From Cerrena zonata (taxonomy: Eukaryota; Basidiomycota; Agaricomycetes; Polyporales; Cerrenaceae), in the NCBI GenBank assembly GCA_038087015.1, contig JASBNA010000114.1, forward strand, positions 1 to 64,000: a DNA stretch of 64,000 bases. The letters are read 5' to 3'. The translations under genes were made by a program, and so were the position numbers. The notes beneath the pieces were generated by a model. That model saw nothing but the letters and a program-made list of their open reading frames with translations, was not told the origin of the DNA and ran no database searches. Below, one piece after another: positions 1 to 11,032 of the stretch. Position 1 is the stretch's first letter. Each line of letters begins with the position of its first letter.

Positions 1-1
1 T

Positions 2-698
2 TGTGGCCTCCTCGTATTCAAGGCCTTTGCGTACTACCTAAAAAGCAGCAGTTTTCAACCCAACGACGATGAGGATTTAGCACCCGTTGAATACGCTCAA
101 GGCGCCCTCGCATTATCAACCGCAGCTGTACTTTTCTATATTCAATACACTTTGATGATGTTACTAGCTCATGAATATGTTTAACATGCCTTATTTATGT
201 AAGAGACGGGAACAGTGAAACGGGTAGTGAGCAACCAAGATAAAGACCCCACTCACTTCTCGCGCACTTCCTGGGAGAAAGCCACTGCAAATTATCTGGC
301 CTCAATCTGTCGCATGGAGGATGAGCAATGGGATAAGATTTATGATGCGGCTCGGGATCTCAATTGGAAGCTGAGGAAGGATCGAAACGAGCCGATTGTC
401 ATCAAGGATGATGACGACGACAACTTAACCGACCCACGCGCTTTCATTGGGTATGATATCTGAGTTGAAGTTTAGTACACGGACACCTTCTCCTCCTCTC
501 ATTCATACACTCCATTCTCCTTTCATTTTTATTTGCAGCGACGCCACTCCCATTTGCCAGGAGTTTCGCACTCTTTTCAATGATTCATTATGTTGTAGGC
601 TGGGGGTACACAGTAATTTTGTGTCTGATTTTAATGTTATTTGCAATATAAGCTTAGACTTGATATGTTTATACTTTACGCTTGGTGTGGACTTGTGA
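2..698 (+). CDS. C-terminal part of an uncharacterised basidiomycete protein (left arm copy)
   Basis: The gene enters from outside the window. A first open stretch (2-160) contains DDEDLAPVEYAQGALALST. A second (about 200-462) contains FSRTSWEKATANYLASI followed by an acidic KDDDDD run. A GTATGA donor at 450 and a TTTGCAG acceptor near 538 join it to a last exon reading DATPICQEFRTLF. I associate this layout (GALAL motif, then a W-x7-YLASI segment) with hypothetical proteins common in repeat-rich parts of mushroom genomes, but I cannot name the family. The junction between the first two stretches does not splice cleanly, so damage is possible. The same sequence is mirrored in the right arm. 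Confidence 0.4.
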
Positions 699-1305
699 TG
701 GAGTACGCTTTTGTGCTTTTGAACGTGCGGAAGCAGTCGAAAGTGGTCGGAAGCACAAGATGTCACTTTGCTGATGGTCACTATAAGATATCGTTTGCGA
801 ATATATGACCAAGATGACCCATCGGTATCAGCTACGATGTTGGCCATGTTATCCAATACAAATTTTGCGATATTCCTGCCTCACAGCTGGAGGAGTGAGT
901 GCATAAAAACGTGTGCAGAAGTAGAAATGAGTGCAATCGGGTCGATCGGAATAGTAGGGACTACCGAACGGGTTATGGACTCGACGAATGAGTAGTGTAA
1001 CTGGCAGGCCTATTGCTGGGCCCTGACAGACAACCTGTTCAATACTGACAAGCGATCTATTCATTCAGGGAATGAGTTGTACACTGCCGCCGCTAAGGTC
1101 ATCACAACATACCCCACGTAGATATGTGACGGTATCGCAGATGTGGACATCGTGGTCGGTGACTAACGTGGACCCACAGTCATCAATAATCGCTCATATT
1201 CTAGCTGTGGTTGGGCACCCTGTCCGTCAACTCTTTTAATTTACTCTCGCATAAACGACTTCATCCCTCGTACCCTCCCTCTATCATTCCCCTGCAACTC
1301 TCAAC

Positions 1306-1842
1306 ATGGCCAACAACTACGTCTACCTCACAAACTCTGAGCTCAAGGTAAGCTTTGCGATTCTTGGCGTTTTCGACACCAATATATCGTGCACATAGAT
1401 TATGGCGCCGTTCATGAGCAAGGAACACCACGACGTTAGGGTATTGCCGTGGTTGAATGTACGTCCCATAAATATCTCGCATCTCTGTTGTACCGACATG
1501 TGACAGGTGTTGAAAAGGATCGGTGCAACCGTCCAGAGCTCGGGCTCCGGTTATCTATTGAAGTGGATGAAGCCTGACGGGACGGAGGGGATCACGTCTT
1601 CACACCAGGTAAGTGTATGTCAGCCTATTTTTACCGAGTGAGAGACTCACATACTCTCAAGGTATCGGGTGGTAAGATGGATTGGAGACGTGCTGAAGTG
1701 TAAGTCTTTATCTTCATCTATCTATATGTTCTCATTCCTTTTCCGTAGAATTCATAAGGATATCGAGGATAAGTTTGGCTGGACTGAGGACACCTTCCGC
1801 ATCGAAGGTCACATGTACCCGGAAGACGAGGAAGATGCTTAG
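1306..1842 (+). CDS. Small five-exon gene, unknown protein of 111 residues (left arm copy)
   Basis: The function is not recognised. Five exons give one clean frame: 1306-1347, 1399-1458, 1507-1608, 1662-1699 and 1749-1842. All introns have GT donors (GTAAGC, GTACGT, GTAAGT, GTAAGT) and AG acceptors and are 48-53 bases long, normal for basidiomycetes. The protein starts MANNYVYLTNSELK and ends in the acidic tail EDEEDA. It is soluble, with no signal peptide or membrane segment, and contains a W-x-K-P-D-G stretch and DKFGWTEDTFRIEG near the end. Agreement of four introns with an uninterrupted frame makes this one of the best supported genes in the window. An identical copy lies in the other arm. 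Confidence 0.85.
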
Positions 1843-3305
1843 AGCAGTATTGTACTGTCTGGACTGTAACAGAGCAACGAGGTACTCTAAATAATAACTT
1901 CTTGGGTAATTGCCTATCGTAGCGTTGTAATATGATTGGTATTCTGTTAACATTGTAGCATACTGGATCATAGTTAGCATTGCTGTAGCACTGTAAATCA
2001 TGTATTGGCATGGTATAAATATATTCTCTTCCCTCGTCTCTATGCCGTGAGTACACAAGGGACACTCTCCTTTACGTGGTTGTAAGTTGCAGTCGACTCA
2101 ATAAGGCAAGTTGATCACATGATTAAATGATATATCTACAGACTCTGAATGCCTTCGCGCGCCATGGCAGTCCAGTGAGCCTGGCGGTGTAGCTGCCCCA
2201 GTACTCCCCAGCAATCAAACACCCAGTGAGAAAAGTGTTGATGGTAGAGAGAAGCGTCACTGAGCCGTACCCCTGGCTTTTGAGATATCACGGCCATACT
2301 GTCGGCCAGTGATAGCTTGTATTAGGTTTGAGATTTAGGATTGGTATCTTTTTGAAATGCATACTGTCCTATAACATCACGCAAATCTTATTGGGGTATT
2401 CCAGTAGGCTTCTAACTCTGCAGGTTTGCGTGTGGCTTGTATTACTATGACCGGAGTGACTCACCCTTGTCACACATTACACACCCTACCACGAGCTGCA
2501 ATTAGCATCCGTTATACATGCTCTTCTAGATACCGGGCTAGTGGTGGAATTTATTGCGGAAGCATGCTAAGTAGACCCATTGCTCAAAAGATAAACTAGG
2601 AGTGATAGCCTTTGGTGCATGGCGAGGAGACGTAGTATACGAGTCAAACTATGAGTGTCATCCTGAATCACTCCCTACTATTTACAGCAACGACGGATTC
2701 TATATCTGCGTTCTATTACCTCCATACTTCTAGCTGCTGTATGTCATTTGTGTGAAAGCGGCGGATGAGCGATATTCGAAATTAAATAGAAAGACATGCT
2801 TGCTCTGGAACCATGACTGCAGGCTTGGATGGTCTATTTCAGGTGTGTATGCGTGGCGTTTCTAACATATTAGACGGTCGGTCACTCTATGTGGGTTGAC
2901 TCAACCGGTATGCGGTGTTTATCATGCGTGTTTCAAGCTCATAAGTCATGAGACATAACCAGACATGAGATGCGAGTCAGAACACCTCTTTCAAAGCACG
3001 TGTCAGTACTAGCTCCTCCTTGAGTATCTACAGAAGAAATTCTAGCGCAAGTTGAGCATGTCGGGATCTACATGGGATGATCTCGGTCTCTGGAGGGAAG
3101 GTTGAGAATCCGGGGTTTCCTGCCACCTTTCTCGATTCGATTGGGAACAGTGACCCACATTATTTGCTTACAGGGTCCATGTGTTCATGGCGTCTAAATG
3201 CTCGTCTTCAGCGTCTACATGTTCGGCTTCATGCTCTGCAGGAGGACAAGTTGATCTGCCTAGGAGTATGTGTATACACTCTTTATGCATGTACTTTTCA
3301 GAGTT
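1843..3305. other. Arm sequence without recognised gene
   Basis: I see no convincing coding frame or known repeat motif in these 1.46 kb (mirror 9570-11,032). The frames present are short, overlap each other and lack coherent splice signals. Confidence 0.5.
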
Positions 3306-3995
3306 ACTATCACACAACCGGAGTTTAACACCCCTTTGGTGCTCTTCATTTTTTGAGGCTCTTTCCTCAGTGTTTTCTCTAGTTGCTGCATGTACAGATA
3401 GCCTACCTTCTTAGCTATAATGTGGTGAACTCCACGGAAAAAATAATAGAGGATTGACTGCGACGGCCAAGTTTTGACGGAAGCATAGAGTTTAACAGAG
3501 ATGTCACGGAACATTCACACCGGAGTGACGTCGGCATCCTTCGAAACCTGACAAGCAATCCATCAGCCAGAGCTTGACAGGCTCATGCTGACCTTGATGG
3601 GCCACCGCTTACGGCAGAGTTTTATTTCAGCATGGAATCCGGGTGGCTGGTATCACACTTTGCGAGGCAACATCTAAGTTTTACCATTTCCCGTTTATTA
3701 ATCAAAGGGTCGCAGAGCTGCAATGAGTTATTTGGGCATATGAAATTCTTATCTGAGAGCCAGAAGGAGATCGGTTGGCAGGTGAGTGTGTGATTCACTG
3801 TAACTGCAGTGTCAAAATCATACCTTTCCCCTCTGACACACACTGAACTTTACACCGAACCTACTATAAATCTGTATAGTTCGTGGAGTAGTTTATCTCT
3901 GCCATATACGTGCACTGCTGATTTAAATTACATGTGGAAACTGTAGAACGCATAGGGTTTGACAATTTGGTGAAGCGTCAAACTCCGATGATGTG
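3306..3995 (+). repeat. Three-copy repeat segment, copy in the left arm
   Basis: This stretch is repeated in the right arm (8880-9569, inverted) and at 62,046-62,735 (same orientation, offset 58,740). Homology starts at TTACTATCACAC and ends shortly after CGTCAAACTCC. It is the only part of this arm region with a third copy in the window, and most of the arm-to-arm differences fall inside it. The copies share an open, splice-bordered 50-codon exon. Confidence 0.9.
3631..3781 (+). CDS. Candidate internal exon in the three-copy repeat
   Basis: A polypyrimidine tract ending TTTATTTCAG (3621-3630) precedes a frame of 50 open codons from the ATG at 3632. It closes exactly at a GTGAGT donor at 3782. 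The frame contains SCNELFGHMKFLSESQKEIG. The same exon is open in the right arm (9094-9244, minus) and in the third copy (62,371-62,521), with few substitutions. I could not connect it to neighbouring exons, so it may be a relic of a transposase-type gene. Family not recognised. Confidence 0.3.
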
Positions 3996-5602
3996 ATAAT
4001 ATATATGACATCGCTTTAGGATGGGCAAATAAAGGGGGGGGTTAGATATCGAAGAATGGAAACAGAAAGATAGATAAACTATCTCCATGTTTCCATAATG
4101 GAGGACATCGAATCCTGGAATCACAGTATGTATTATATGGCTCTACCTTTTAGCAACAAGTTAATAGTATACATGCTGCTGATGATGGAAACGCGACTAT
4201 CAATGGTCCACAGAAGTGACAGCTAAAGTGCGAGATCTTGGGACAATCTTTTAAAAGACGTCATTAAACTCCTTGGGATTTTGAGGAAACAGACAATGTA
4301 TCCCAGTGTGGAGTTGTGTACTTCTAGATGTTGCTTCACTTTAAATTCAGCCATGTCATGGAGGTTCCTGGGAGGATGAGTTTCACTGTGTATGCCACAG
4401 TCTACCAACTCACTGTTACCCCGGTTTCCAGAACTTATTGCATATGCTATGACCACTCACCTGCATGTATAACATGAGCCTTATAACGAGAGCTCAATGA
4501 ATTACAGATATACAACTAAGCCCAAGTAAGAGGCTGCATCAGATCATTAATACCTTAAAAAAACAAGTTCTGGAGACCACTCTCTCCATCTTAAATAAGA
4601 TGCCGCAATAGACATGCTTCACCACTGCAGATAAGTGAGCCATACACATTTGAGACTGTTAAGATTAGGTTTATAGTGATTGGATTCAATAGAAGCGATA
4701 GGTGTGGCTCTCGAGGGAAGCTCTAGATGCAAATAGATGGAGAACTTGACATGGGCCAGAGCAAAGGTGGTTACATAAATGGAAGAAATGACTTTATTTT
4801 TTACCTCCAACGAGATTTTGCTAAGGCATATATTAATAGCTCTGGCCGTTGACTGGGCTACTTGGATAGGCTCCAGGTTCAGTATTATATCCCCACCGAC
4901 AGTAGATATGGATGGTCAGAGTAGTGTGGCAAGGTCGCTCTTTCCTATCCTTGTTTTCTGCCTAAGAGACACTGATATCTAGGTGACCGGTTGAGTAAGC
5001 TCCAGATGACTTTAACATTACTGAGTCCACCTCCATGCTATCCACTTTATCTCCAACATGATCAAAAATTATATATACTGAAAGCCAATGAGTGACAGTT
5101 GTCCTGTCCCTATTAAGTGCATCAAACCTACATCTACCGTAATACATGGGTTTGACCTTCTCTGTGATAAAGTAATGCTTACTCCTGCATATTAAGTGTG
5201 TTAACCAGGCGTAAGAGTCTCAAGCTGATCCTTCACGACATTCCCAGGGGTAGTGAACATGATGGAATTCTCCTAGCAAAGGACTGGCTTGCATAACCCA
5301 GAGACTGGTTTATATCCCTGGATTAAGTTACAGCTCGTCTAAGTTGGATTCCTCTTTAGGGGCCTCAGTAAAGAGCCAACAGTTGAGCATATGAGTATAT
5401 CTTGAGAAGGAGTTGCTTCCATGAAGGAAGCTCATGAGCATATATTGAGGAAGAGTTACTTCAATGAAGCATGTTGGCTCAATAATGTTTTATTAAGAGG
5501 CATAGCCAATGAGATCACAGAAAGTATAATATTTGCCTACTGCTCTCTACCTGCCGCCCTCAGACATCTCTGCATGATAAGGATCTTTTTTTTTTAAGTT
5601 CC
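3996..5602. other. Arm sequence with unrecognised frames
   Basis: Contains the stop-to-stop frame at 4619-4915 (minus), a run of seven or eight G near 4032, and an imperfect tandem repeat of about 50 bases near 5388-5480 (units starting GAGCATAT). Mirror: 7273-8879. Nothing here matches a family I know. Confidence 0.45.
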
Positions 5603-5959
5603 TCACATTTTCAAGTCATTTGGCTCAGTTTTACAGTATCTGCCACCCGTACTACTCGGGCCAAGTTTTTTCTCACTTATTACCTCTATGGATAGACACA
5701 GGGTAGGTTGACCGCACATGCAGCAAGCTTTGTCTTGCTCCCTATCCAGACCCTCAGCTCTCAGATCCCCCTTTCTCCCAAGGAGCTCGGAGAATATGGG
5801 ATCATTAGGAGGGAGGTTAGGTGACCTGAGATGGCAGGTCCTATCATAGTAGACCTTCCAAGCTTCCCAAATTGACTGTACCTTAGCCCGAGTGAAATCT
5901 GTCCAGTCATGGGGGTTGTCAATGGGAATATGAATGGTGTGAAGAGGGTCATTAGCCTC
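5603..5959 (-). CDS. Unrecognised 118-codon frame with cysteine cluster (left arm mirror)
   Basis: Mirror of the frame at 6916-7272, with the same reading frame and the same ACCMCG cluster. Probably an exon relic of a repeat-encoded protein. Confidence 0.33.
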   Translation of the reverse strand, partial: EANDPLHTIHIPIDNPHDWTDFTRAKVQSIWEAWKVYYDRTCHLRSPNLPPNDPIFSELLGRKGDLRAEGLDREQDKACCMCGQPTLCLSIEVISEKKLGPSSTGGRYCKTEPNDLKM

Positions 5960-6091
5960 TTATAGCTTCCTGCTTCCACATCCTGAGCAAAAGCTTTGTA
6001 TCATTTTGGTCATCAGTTTGCTCGATGGTGACAGCCAATGATGGAACCTGACAAGAAGGATCACACTTTGTTCGTGCCTAGTATAGTATAA

Positions 6092-6340
6092 TTAATGCAG
6101 AAGGTTGATATTCAAACACGCCTCCCAAGCTTTCTCATTGGAATCACCAAGTTCAGCAGGATAAAGTTTGCTTCCTCTCACAGGTCTTGGTGACAGACAT
6201 CTCGCTGGAGGCCCAATCCTAAGATGCAAAGGGTCTTCCTGAGTAAAAGGCTATCTACAAGTAATGAGGCGACATACTTGAAACCTCCTCTTCCTGATGA
6301 ATTTCATGTTGTCTGAGTTATAGCCGGAGTCTTCAGAGTC
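6092..6340 (-). pseudogene. Left-arm counterpart lacking the spacer-encoded start
   Basis: On the minus strand the frame DSEDSGYNSDN begins exactly at 6340, just after the intron-like end TTTTATTGCAG. The 39-base intron and the next exon mirror the right arm. The N-terminal part present in the right-arm frame is missing upstream, so this copy is 5'-truncated or uses another upstream exon. Confidence 0.35.
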
Positions 6341-6534
6341 CTGCAATAAAATTAATGCCATTAACATGTAGCACTTATTGCTTCCTCAGTTGATCATAAA
6401 AATATGAGGCAACTGTATGTTGAATGAATAACGGCTATATAACTGAACAATGCCAGTACAATACCATTCCCATATCCTCTGAATCCCATCAAAATTACAA
6501 TAACCCAAAAGGTATGCTGCAACATAAGATTCAA
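6341..6534. other. Spacer of the giant inverted repeat
   Basis: This 194-base unique centre separates the arms. Left of it the match stops after CTTCAGAGTC (6331-6340), and it resumes at GACTCTGAAG (6535-6544). Much of the spacer recurs in plus orientation at about 61,322-61,475. A stretch of about 65 bases (roughly 6468-6531) also recurs in minus orientation at 61,127-61,195. An ATG at 6424 opens a frame that runs into the right arm. Confidence 0.95.
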
Positions 6535-6783
6535 GACTCTGAAGACTCCGGCTATAACTCAGACAACATGAAATTCATCAGGAAGAGGAGGTTTCAAGTA
6601 TGTCGCCTCATTACTTGTAGATAGCCTTTTACTCAGGAAGACCCTTTGCATCTTAGGATTGGGCCTCCAGCGAGATGTCTGTCACCAAGACCTGTGAGAG
6701 GAAGCAAACTTTATCCTGCTGAACTTGGTGATTCCAATGAGAAAGCTTGGGAGGCGTGTTTGAATATCAACCTTCTGCATTAA
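6424..6783 (+). CDS. Two-exon frame starting in the palindrome spacer
   Basis: The ATG at 6424 opens a frame through the spacer into the right arm (exon 6424-6597, containing DSEDSGYNSDNMKFIRKRRF). A GTATGT donor at 6598 and an ACTCAG acceptor ending at 6636 join it in frame to 6637-6783 (EDPLHLRIGPPARCLSPRP), giving 119 residues. The spacer part and arm part meet at 6534/6535, where the palindrome begins. In the left arm the same exon is preceded by an intron-like TTATTGCAG acceptor instead. Function not recognised; probably a repeat-encoded protein. Confidence 0.35.
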
Positions 6784-6915
6784 TTATACTATACTAGGCA
6801 CGAACAAAGTGTGATCCTTCTTGTCAGGTTCCATCATTGGCTGTCACCATCGAGCAAACTGATGACCAAAATGATACAAAGCTTTTGCTCAGGATGTGGA
6901 AGCAGGAAGCTATAA

Positions 6916-7272
6916 GAGGCTAATGACCCTCTTCACACCATTCATATTCCCATTGACAACCCCCATGACTGGACAGATTTCACTCGGGCTAAGGTACAGT
7001 CAATTTGGGAAGCTTGGAAGGTCTACTATGATAGGACCTGCCATCTCAGGTCACCTAACCTCCCTCCTAATGATCCCATATTCTCCGAGCTCCTTGGGAG
7101 AAAGGGGGATCTGAGAGCTGAGGGTCTGGATAGGGAGCAAGACAAAGCTTGCTGCATGTGCGGTCAACCTACCCTGTGTCTATCCATAGAGGTAATAAGT
7201 GAGAAAAAACTTGGCCCGAGTAGTACGGGTGGCAGATACTGTAAAACTGAGCCAAATGACTTGAAAATGTGA
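6916..7272 (+). CDS. Unrecognised frame of 118 codons with a cysteine cluster (right arm)
   Basis: A stop-to-stop frame lacking an ATG start, so probably an exon. It contains DWTDFTRAKVQSIWEAWKVY, a proline-rich middle and a C-terminal ACCMCGQPTLC cluster that could bind zinc. Charge pattern and composition look protein-like. It lies just downstream of the two-exon frame starting at 6424 and may be part of the same repeat-encoded gene. Family not recognised; a transposon-encoded protein is the most likely explanation. Confidence 0.33.
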   Translation, partial: EANDPLHTIHIPIDNPHDWTDFTRAKVQSIWEAWKVYYDRTCHLRSPNLPPNDPIFSELLGRKGDLRAEGLDREQDKACCMCGQPTLCLSIEVISEKKLGPSSTGGRYCKTEPNDLKM

Positions 7273-7959
7273 GGAACTTAAAAAAAAAAGATCCTTATCA
7301 TGCAGAGATGTCTGAGGGCGGCAGGTAGAGAGCAGTAGGCAAATATTATACTTTCTGTGATCTCATTGGCTATGCCTCTTAATAAAACATTATTGAGCCA
7401 ACATGCTTCATTGAAGTAACTCTTCCTCAATATATGCTCATGAGCTTCCTTCATGGAAGCAACTCCTTCTCAAGATATACTCATATGCTCAACTGTTGGC
7501 TCTTTACTGAGGCCCCTAAAGAGGAATCCAACTTAGACGAGCTGTAACTTAATCCAGGGATATAAACCAGTCTCTGGGTTATGCAAGCCAGTCCTTTGCT
7601 AGGAGAATTCCATCATGTTCACTACCCCTGGGAATGTCGTGAAGGATCAGCTTGAGACTCTTACGCCTGGTTAACACACTTAATATGCAGGAGTAAGCAT
7701 TACTTTATCACAGAGAAGGTCAAACCCATGTATTACGGTAGATGTAGGTTTGATGCACTTAATAGGGACAGGACAACTGTCACTCATTGGCTTTCAGTAT
7801 ATATAATTTTTGATCATGTTGGAGATAAAGTGGATAGCATGGAGGTGGACTCAGTAATGTTAAAGTCATCTGGAGCTTACTCAACCGGTCACCTAGATAT
7901 CAGTGTCTCTTAGGCAGAAAACAAGGATAGGAAAGAGCGACCTTGCCACACTACTCTGA

Positions 7960-8256
7960 CCATCCATATCTACTGTCGGTGGGGATATAATACTGAACCT
8001 GGAGCCTATCCAAGTAGCCCAGTCAACGGCCAGAGCTATTAATATATGCCTTAGCAAAATCTCGTTGGAGGTAAAAAATAAAGTCATTTCTTCCATTTAT
8101 GTAACCACCTTTGCTCTGGCCCATGTCAAGTTCTCCATCTATTTGCATCTAGAGCTTCCCTCGAGAGCCACACCTATCGCTTCTATTGAATCCAATCACT
8201 ATAAACCTAATCTTAACAGTCTCAAATGTGTATGGCTCACTTATCTGCAGTGGTGA
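7960..8256 (+). CDS. Unrecognised frame of 98 codons (right arm; mirror 4619-4915 minus)
   Basis: This stretch is open from the stop at 7957 to the stop at 8254, longer than chance frames nearby. It has no ATG at its start, so it would have to be an exon. The translation includes GGDIILNLEPIQVAQSTARA and LAHVKFSIYLHLELPSRA, with a mildly hydrophobic middle. It is identical in both arms as far as I checked. I do not recognise it, and it may be non-coding. Confidence 0.22.
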   Translation, partial: PSISTVGGDIILNLEPIQVAQSTARAINICLSKISLEVKNKVISSIYVTTFALAHVKFSIYLHLELPSRATPIASIESNHYKPNLNSLKCVWLTYLQW

Positions 8257-9093
8257 AGCATGTCTATTGCGGCATCTTATTTAAGATGGAGAGAGTGGTC
8301 TCCAGAACTTGTTTTTTTAAGGTATTAATGATCTGATGCAGCCTCTTACTTGGGCTTAGTTGTATATCTGTAATTCATTGAGCTCTCGTTATAAGGCTCA
8401 TGTTATACATGCAGGTGAGTGGTCATAGCATATGCAATAAGTTCTGGAAACCGGGGTAACAGTGAGTTGGTAGACTGTGGCATACACAGTGAAACTCATC
8501 CTCCCAGGAACCTCCATGACATGGCTGAATTTAAAGTGAAGCAACATCTAGAAGTACACAACTCCACACTGGGATACATTGTCTGTTTCCTCAAAATCCC
8601 AAGGAGTTTAATGACGTCTTTTAAAAGATTGTCCCAAGATCTCGCACTTTAGCTGTCACTTCTGTGGACCATTGATAGTCGCGTTTCCATCATCAGCAGC
8701 ATGTATACTATTAACTTGTTGCTAAAAGGTAGAGCCATATAATACATACTGTGATTCCAGGATTCGATGTCCTCCATTATGGAAACATGGAGATAGTTTA
8801 TCTATCTTTCTGTTTCCATTCTTCGATATCTAACCCCCCCCTTTATTTGCCCATCCTAAAGCGATGTCATATATATTATCACATCATCGGAGTTTGACGC
8901 TTCACCAAATTGTCGAACCCTATGCGTTCTACAGTTTCCACATGTAATTGAAATCAGCAGTGCATGTATATGGCAGAGATAAACTACTCCACGAACTGTA
9001 CAGATTTATAGTAGGTTCGGTGTAAAGTTCAGTGTGTGTCAGAGGGGAAAGGTATGATTCTGACACTGCAGTTACAGTGAATCACACACTCAC

Positions 9094-9244
9094 CTGCCAA
9101 CCGATCTCCTTCTGGCTCTCAGATAAGAAATTCATGTGCCCAAATAACTCATTGCAGCTCTGCGACCCTTTGATTAATAAACGGGAAATGGTAAAACTTA
9201 GATGTTGCCTCGCAAAGTGTGATACCAGCCACCCGGATTCCATG
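9094..9244 (-). CDS. Candidate internal exon, right arm copy
   Basis: Mirror of the exon at 3631-3781. It differs by one silent change (His codon) and one Lys to Asn change, both shared with the copy at 62 kb. Acceptor and donor are kept. Confidence 0.28.
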
Positions 9245-11032
9245 CTGAAATAAAACTCTGCCGTAAGCGGTGGCCCATCAAGGTCAGCATGAGCCTGTCA
9301 AGCTCTGGCTGATGGATTGCTTGTCAGGTTTCGAAGGATGCCGACGTCACTCCGGTGTGAATGTTCCGTGACATCTCTGTTAAACTCTATGCTTCCGTCA
9401 AAACTTGGCCGTCGCAGTCAATCCTCTATTATTTTTTCCGTGGAGTTCACCACATTATAGCTAAGAAGGTAGGCTATCTGTACATGCAGCAACTAGAGAA
9501 AACACTGAGGAAAGAGCCTCAAAAAATGAAGAGCACCAAAGGGGTGTTAAACTACGGTTGTGTGATAGTAACTCTGAAAAGTACATGCATAAAGAGTGTA
9601 TACACATACTCCTAGGCAGATCAACTTGTCCTCCTGCAGAGCATGAAGCCGAACATGTAGACGCTGAAGACGAGCATTTAGACGCCATGAACACATGGAC
9701 CCTGTAAGCAAATAATGTGGGTCACTGTTCCCAATCGAATCGAGAAAGGTGGCAGGAAACCCCGGATTCTCAACCTTCCCTCCAGAGACCGAGATCATCC
9801 CATGTAGATCCCGACATGCTCAACTTGCGCTAGAATTTCTTCTGTAGATACTCAAGGAGGAGCTAGTACTGACACGTGCTTTGAAAGAGGTGTTCTGACT
9901 CGCATCTCATGTCTGGTTATGTCTCATGACTTATGAGCTTGAAACACGCATGATAAACACCGCATACCGGTTGAGTCAACCCACATAGAGTGACCGACCG
10001 TCTAATATGTTAGAAACGCCACGCATACACACCTGAAATAGACCATCCAAGCCTGCAGTCATGGTTCCAGAGCAAGCATGTCTTTCTATTTAATTTCGAA
10101 TATCGCTCATCCGCCGCTTTCACACAAATGACATACAGCAGCTAGAAGTATGGAGGTAATAGAACGCAGATATAGAATCCGTCGTTGCTGTAAATAGTAG
10201 GGAGTGATTCAGGATGACACTCATAGTTTGACTCGTATACTACGTCTCCTCGCCATGCACCAAAGGCTATCACTCCTAGTTTATCTTTTGAGCAATGGGT
10301 CTACTTAGCATGCTTCCGCAATAAATTCCACCACTAGCCCGGTATCTAGAAGAGCATGTATAACGGATGCTAATTGCAGCTCGTGGTAGGGTGTGTAATG
10401 TGTGACAAGGGTGAGTCACTCCGGTCATAGTAATACAAGCCACACGCAAACCTGCAGAGTTAGAAGCCTACTGGAATACCCCAATAAGATTTGCGTGATG
10501 TTATAGGACAGTATGCATTTCAAAAAGATACCAATCCTAAATCTCAAACCTAATACAAGCTATCACTGGCCGACAGTATGGCCGTGATATCTCAAAAGCC
10601 AGGGGTACGGCTCAGTGACGCTTCTCTCTACCATCAACACTTTTCTCACTGGGTGTTTGATTGCTGGGGAGTACTGGGGCAGCTACACCGCCAGGCTCAC
10701 TGGACTGCCATGGCGCGCGAAGGCATTCAGAGTCTGTAGATATATCATTTAATCATGTGATCAACTTGCCTTATTGAGTCGACTGCAACTTACAACCACG
10801 TAAAGGAGAGTGTCCCTTGTGTACTCACGGCATAGAGACGAGGGAAGAGAATATATTTATACCATGCCAATACATGATTTACAGTGCTACAGCAATGCTA
10901 ACTATGATCCAGTATGCTACAATGTTAACAGAATACCAATCATATTACAACGCTACGATAGGCAATTACCCAAGAAGTTATTATTTAGAGTACCTCGTTG
11001 CTCTGTTACAGTCCAGACAGTACAATACTGCT

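Larger units (their letters stand above)
1..6340 (+). repeat. Left arm of giant inverted repeat
   Basis: Every base n in this arm pairs with base 12875-n in the right arm. The match runs from the first base of the window to 6340, so the arm probably extends beyond the window. Identity is close to complete. I saw nine substitutions (897, 3321, 3739, 3745, 3815, 3877, 3910, 3925, 3960), seven of them within 222 bases. The arm contains one intact small gene and several unrecognised frames. About 690 bases (3306-3995) recur in the same orientation near 62,046-62,735, and the innermost part recurs near 60,777. Confidence 0.97.

Noticed and set aside
503..856. 117-codon minus frame in the left arm (and mirror 12,019-12,372)
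   Set aside because: It overlaps the last exon of the plus-strand gene and has no family-like motifs or splice signals; the plus strand explains the region better.
1718..2065. Two overlapping minus frames over 100 codons
   Set aside because: They lie antisense to the last exon of the five-exon gene; two frames open at once indicate low stop density, not coding.
3622..3843. Minus frame opposite the repeat exon, present in all three copies
   Set aside because: The plus strand has a frame with matching acceptor and donor; the minus frame is open mainly because the copies are nearly identical.
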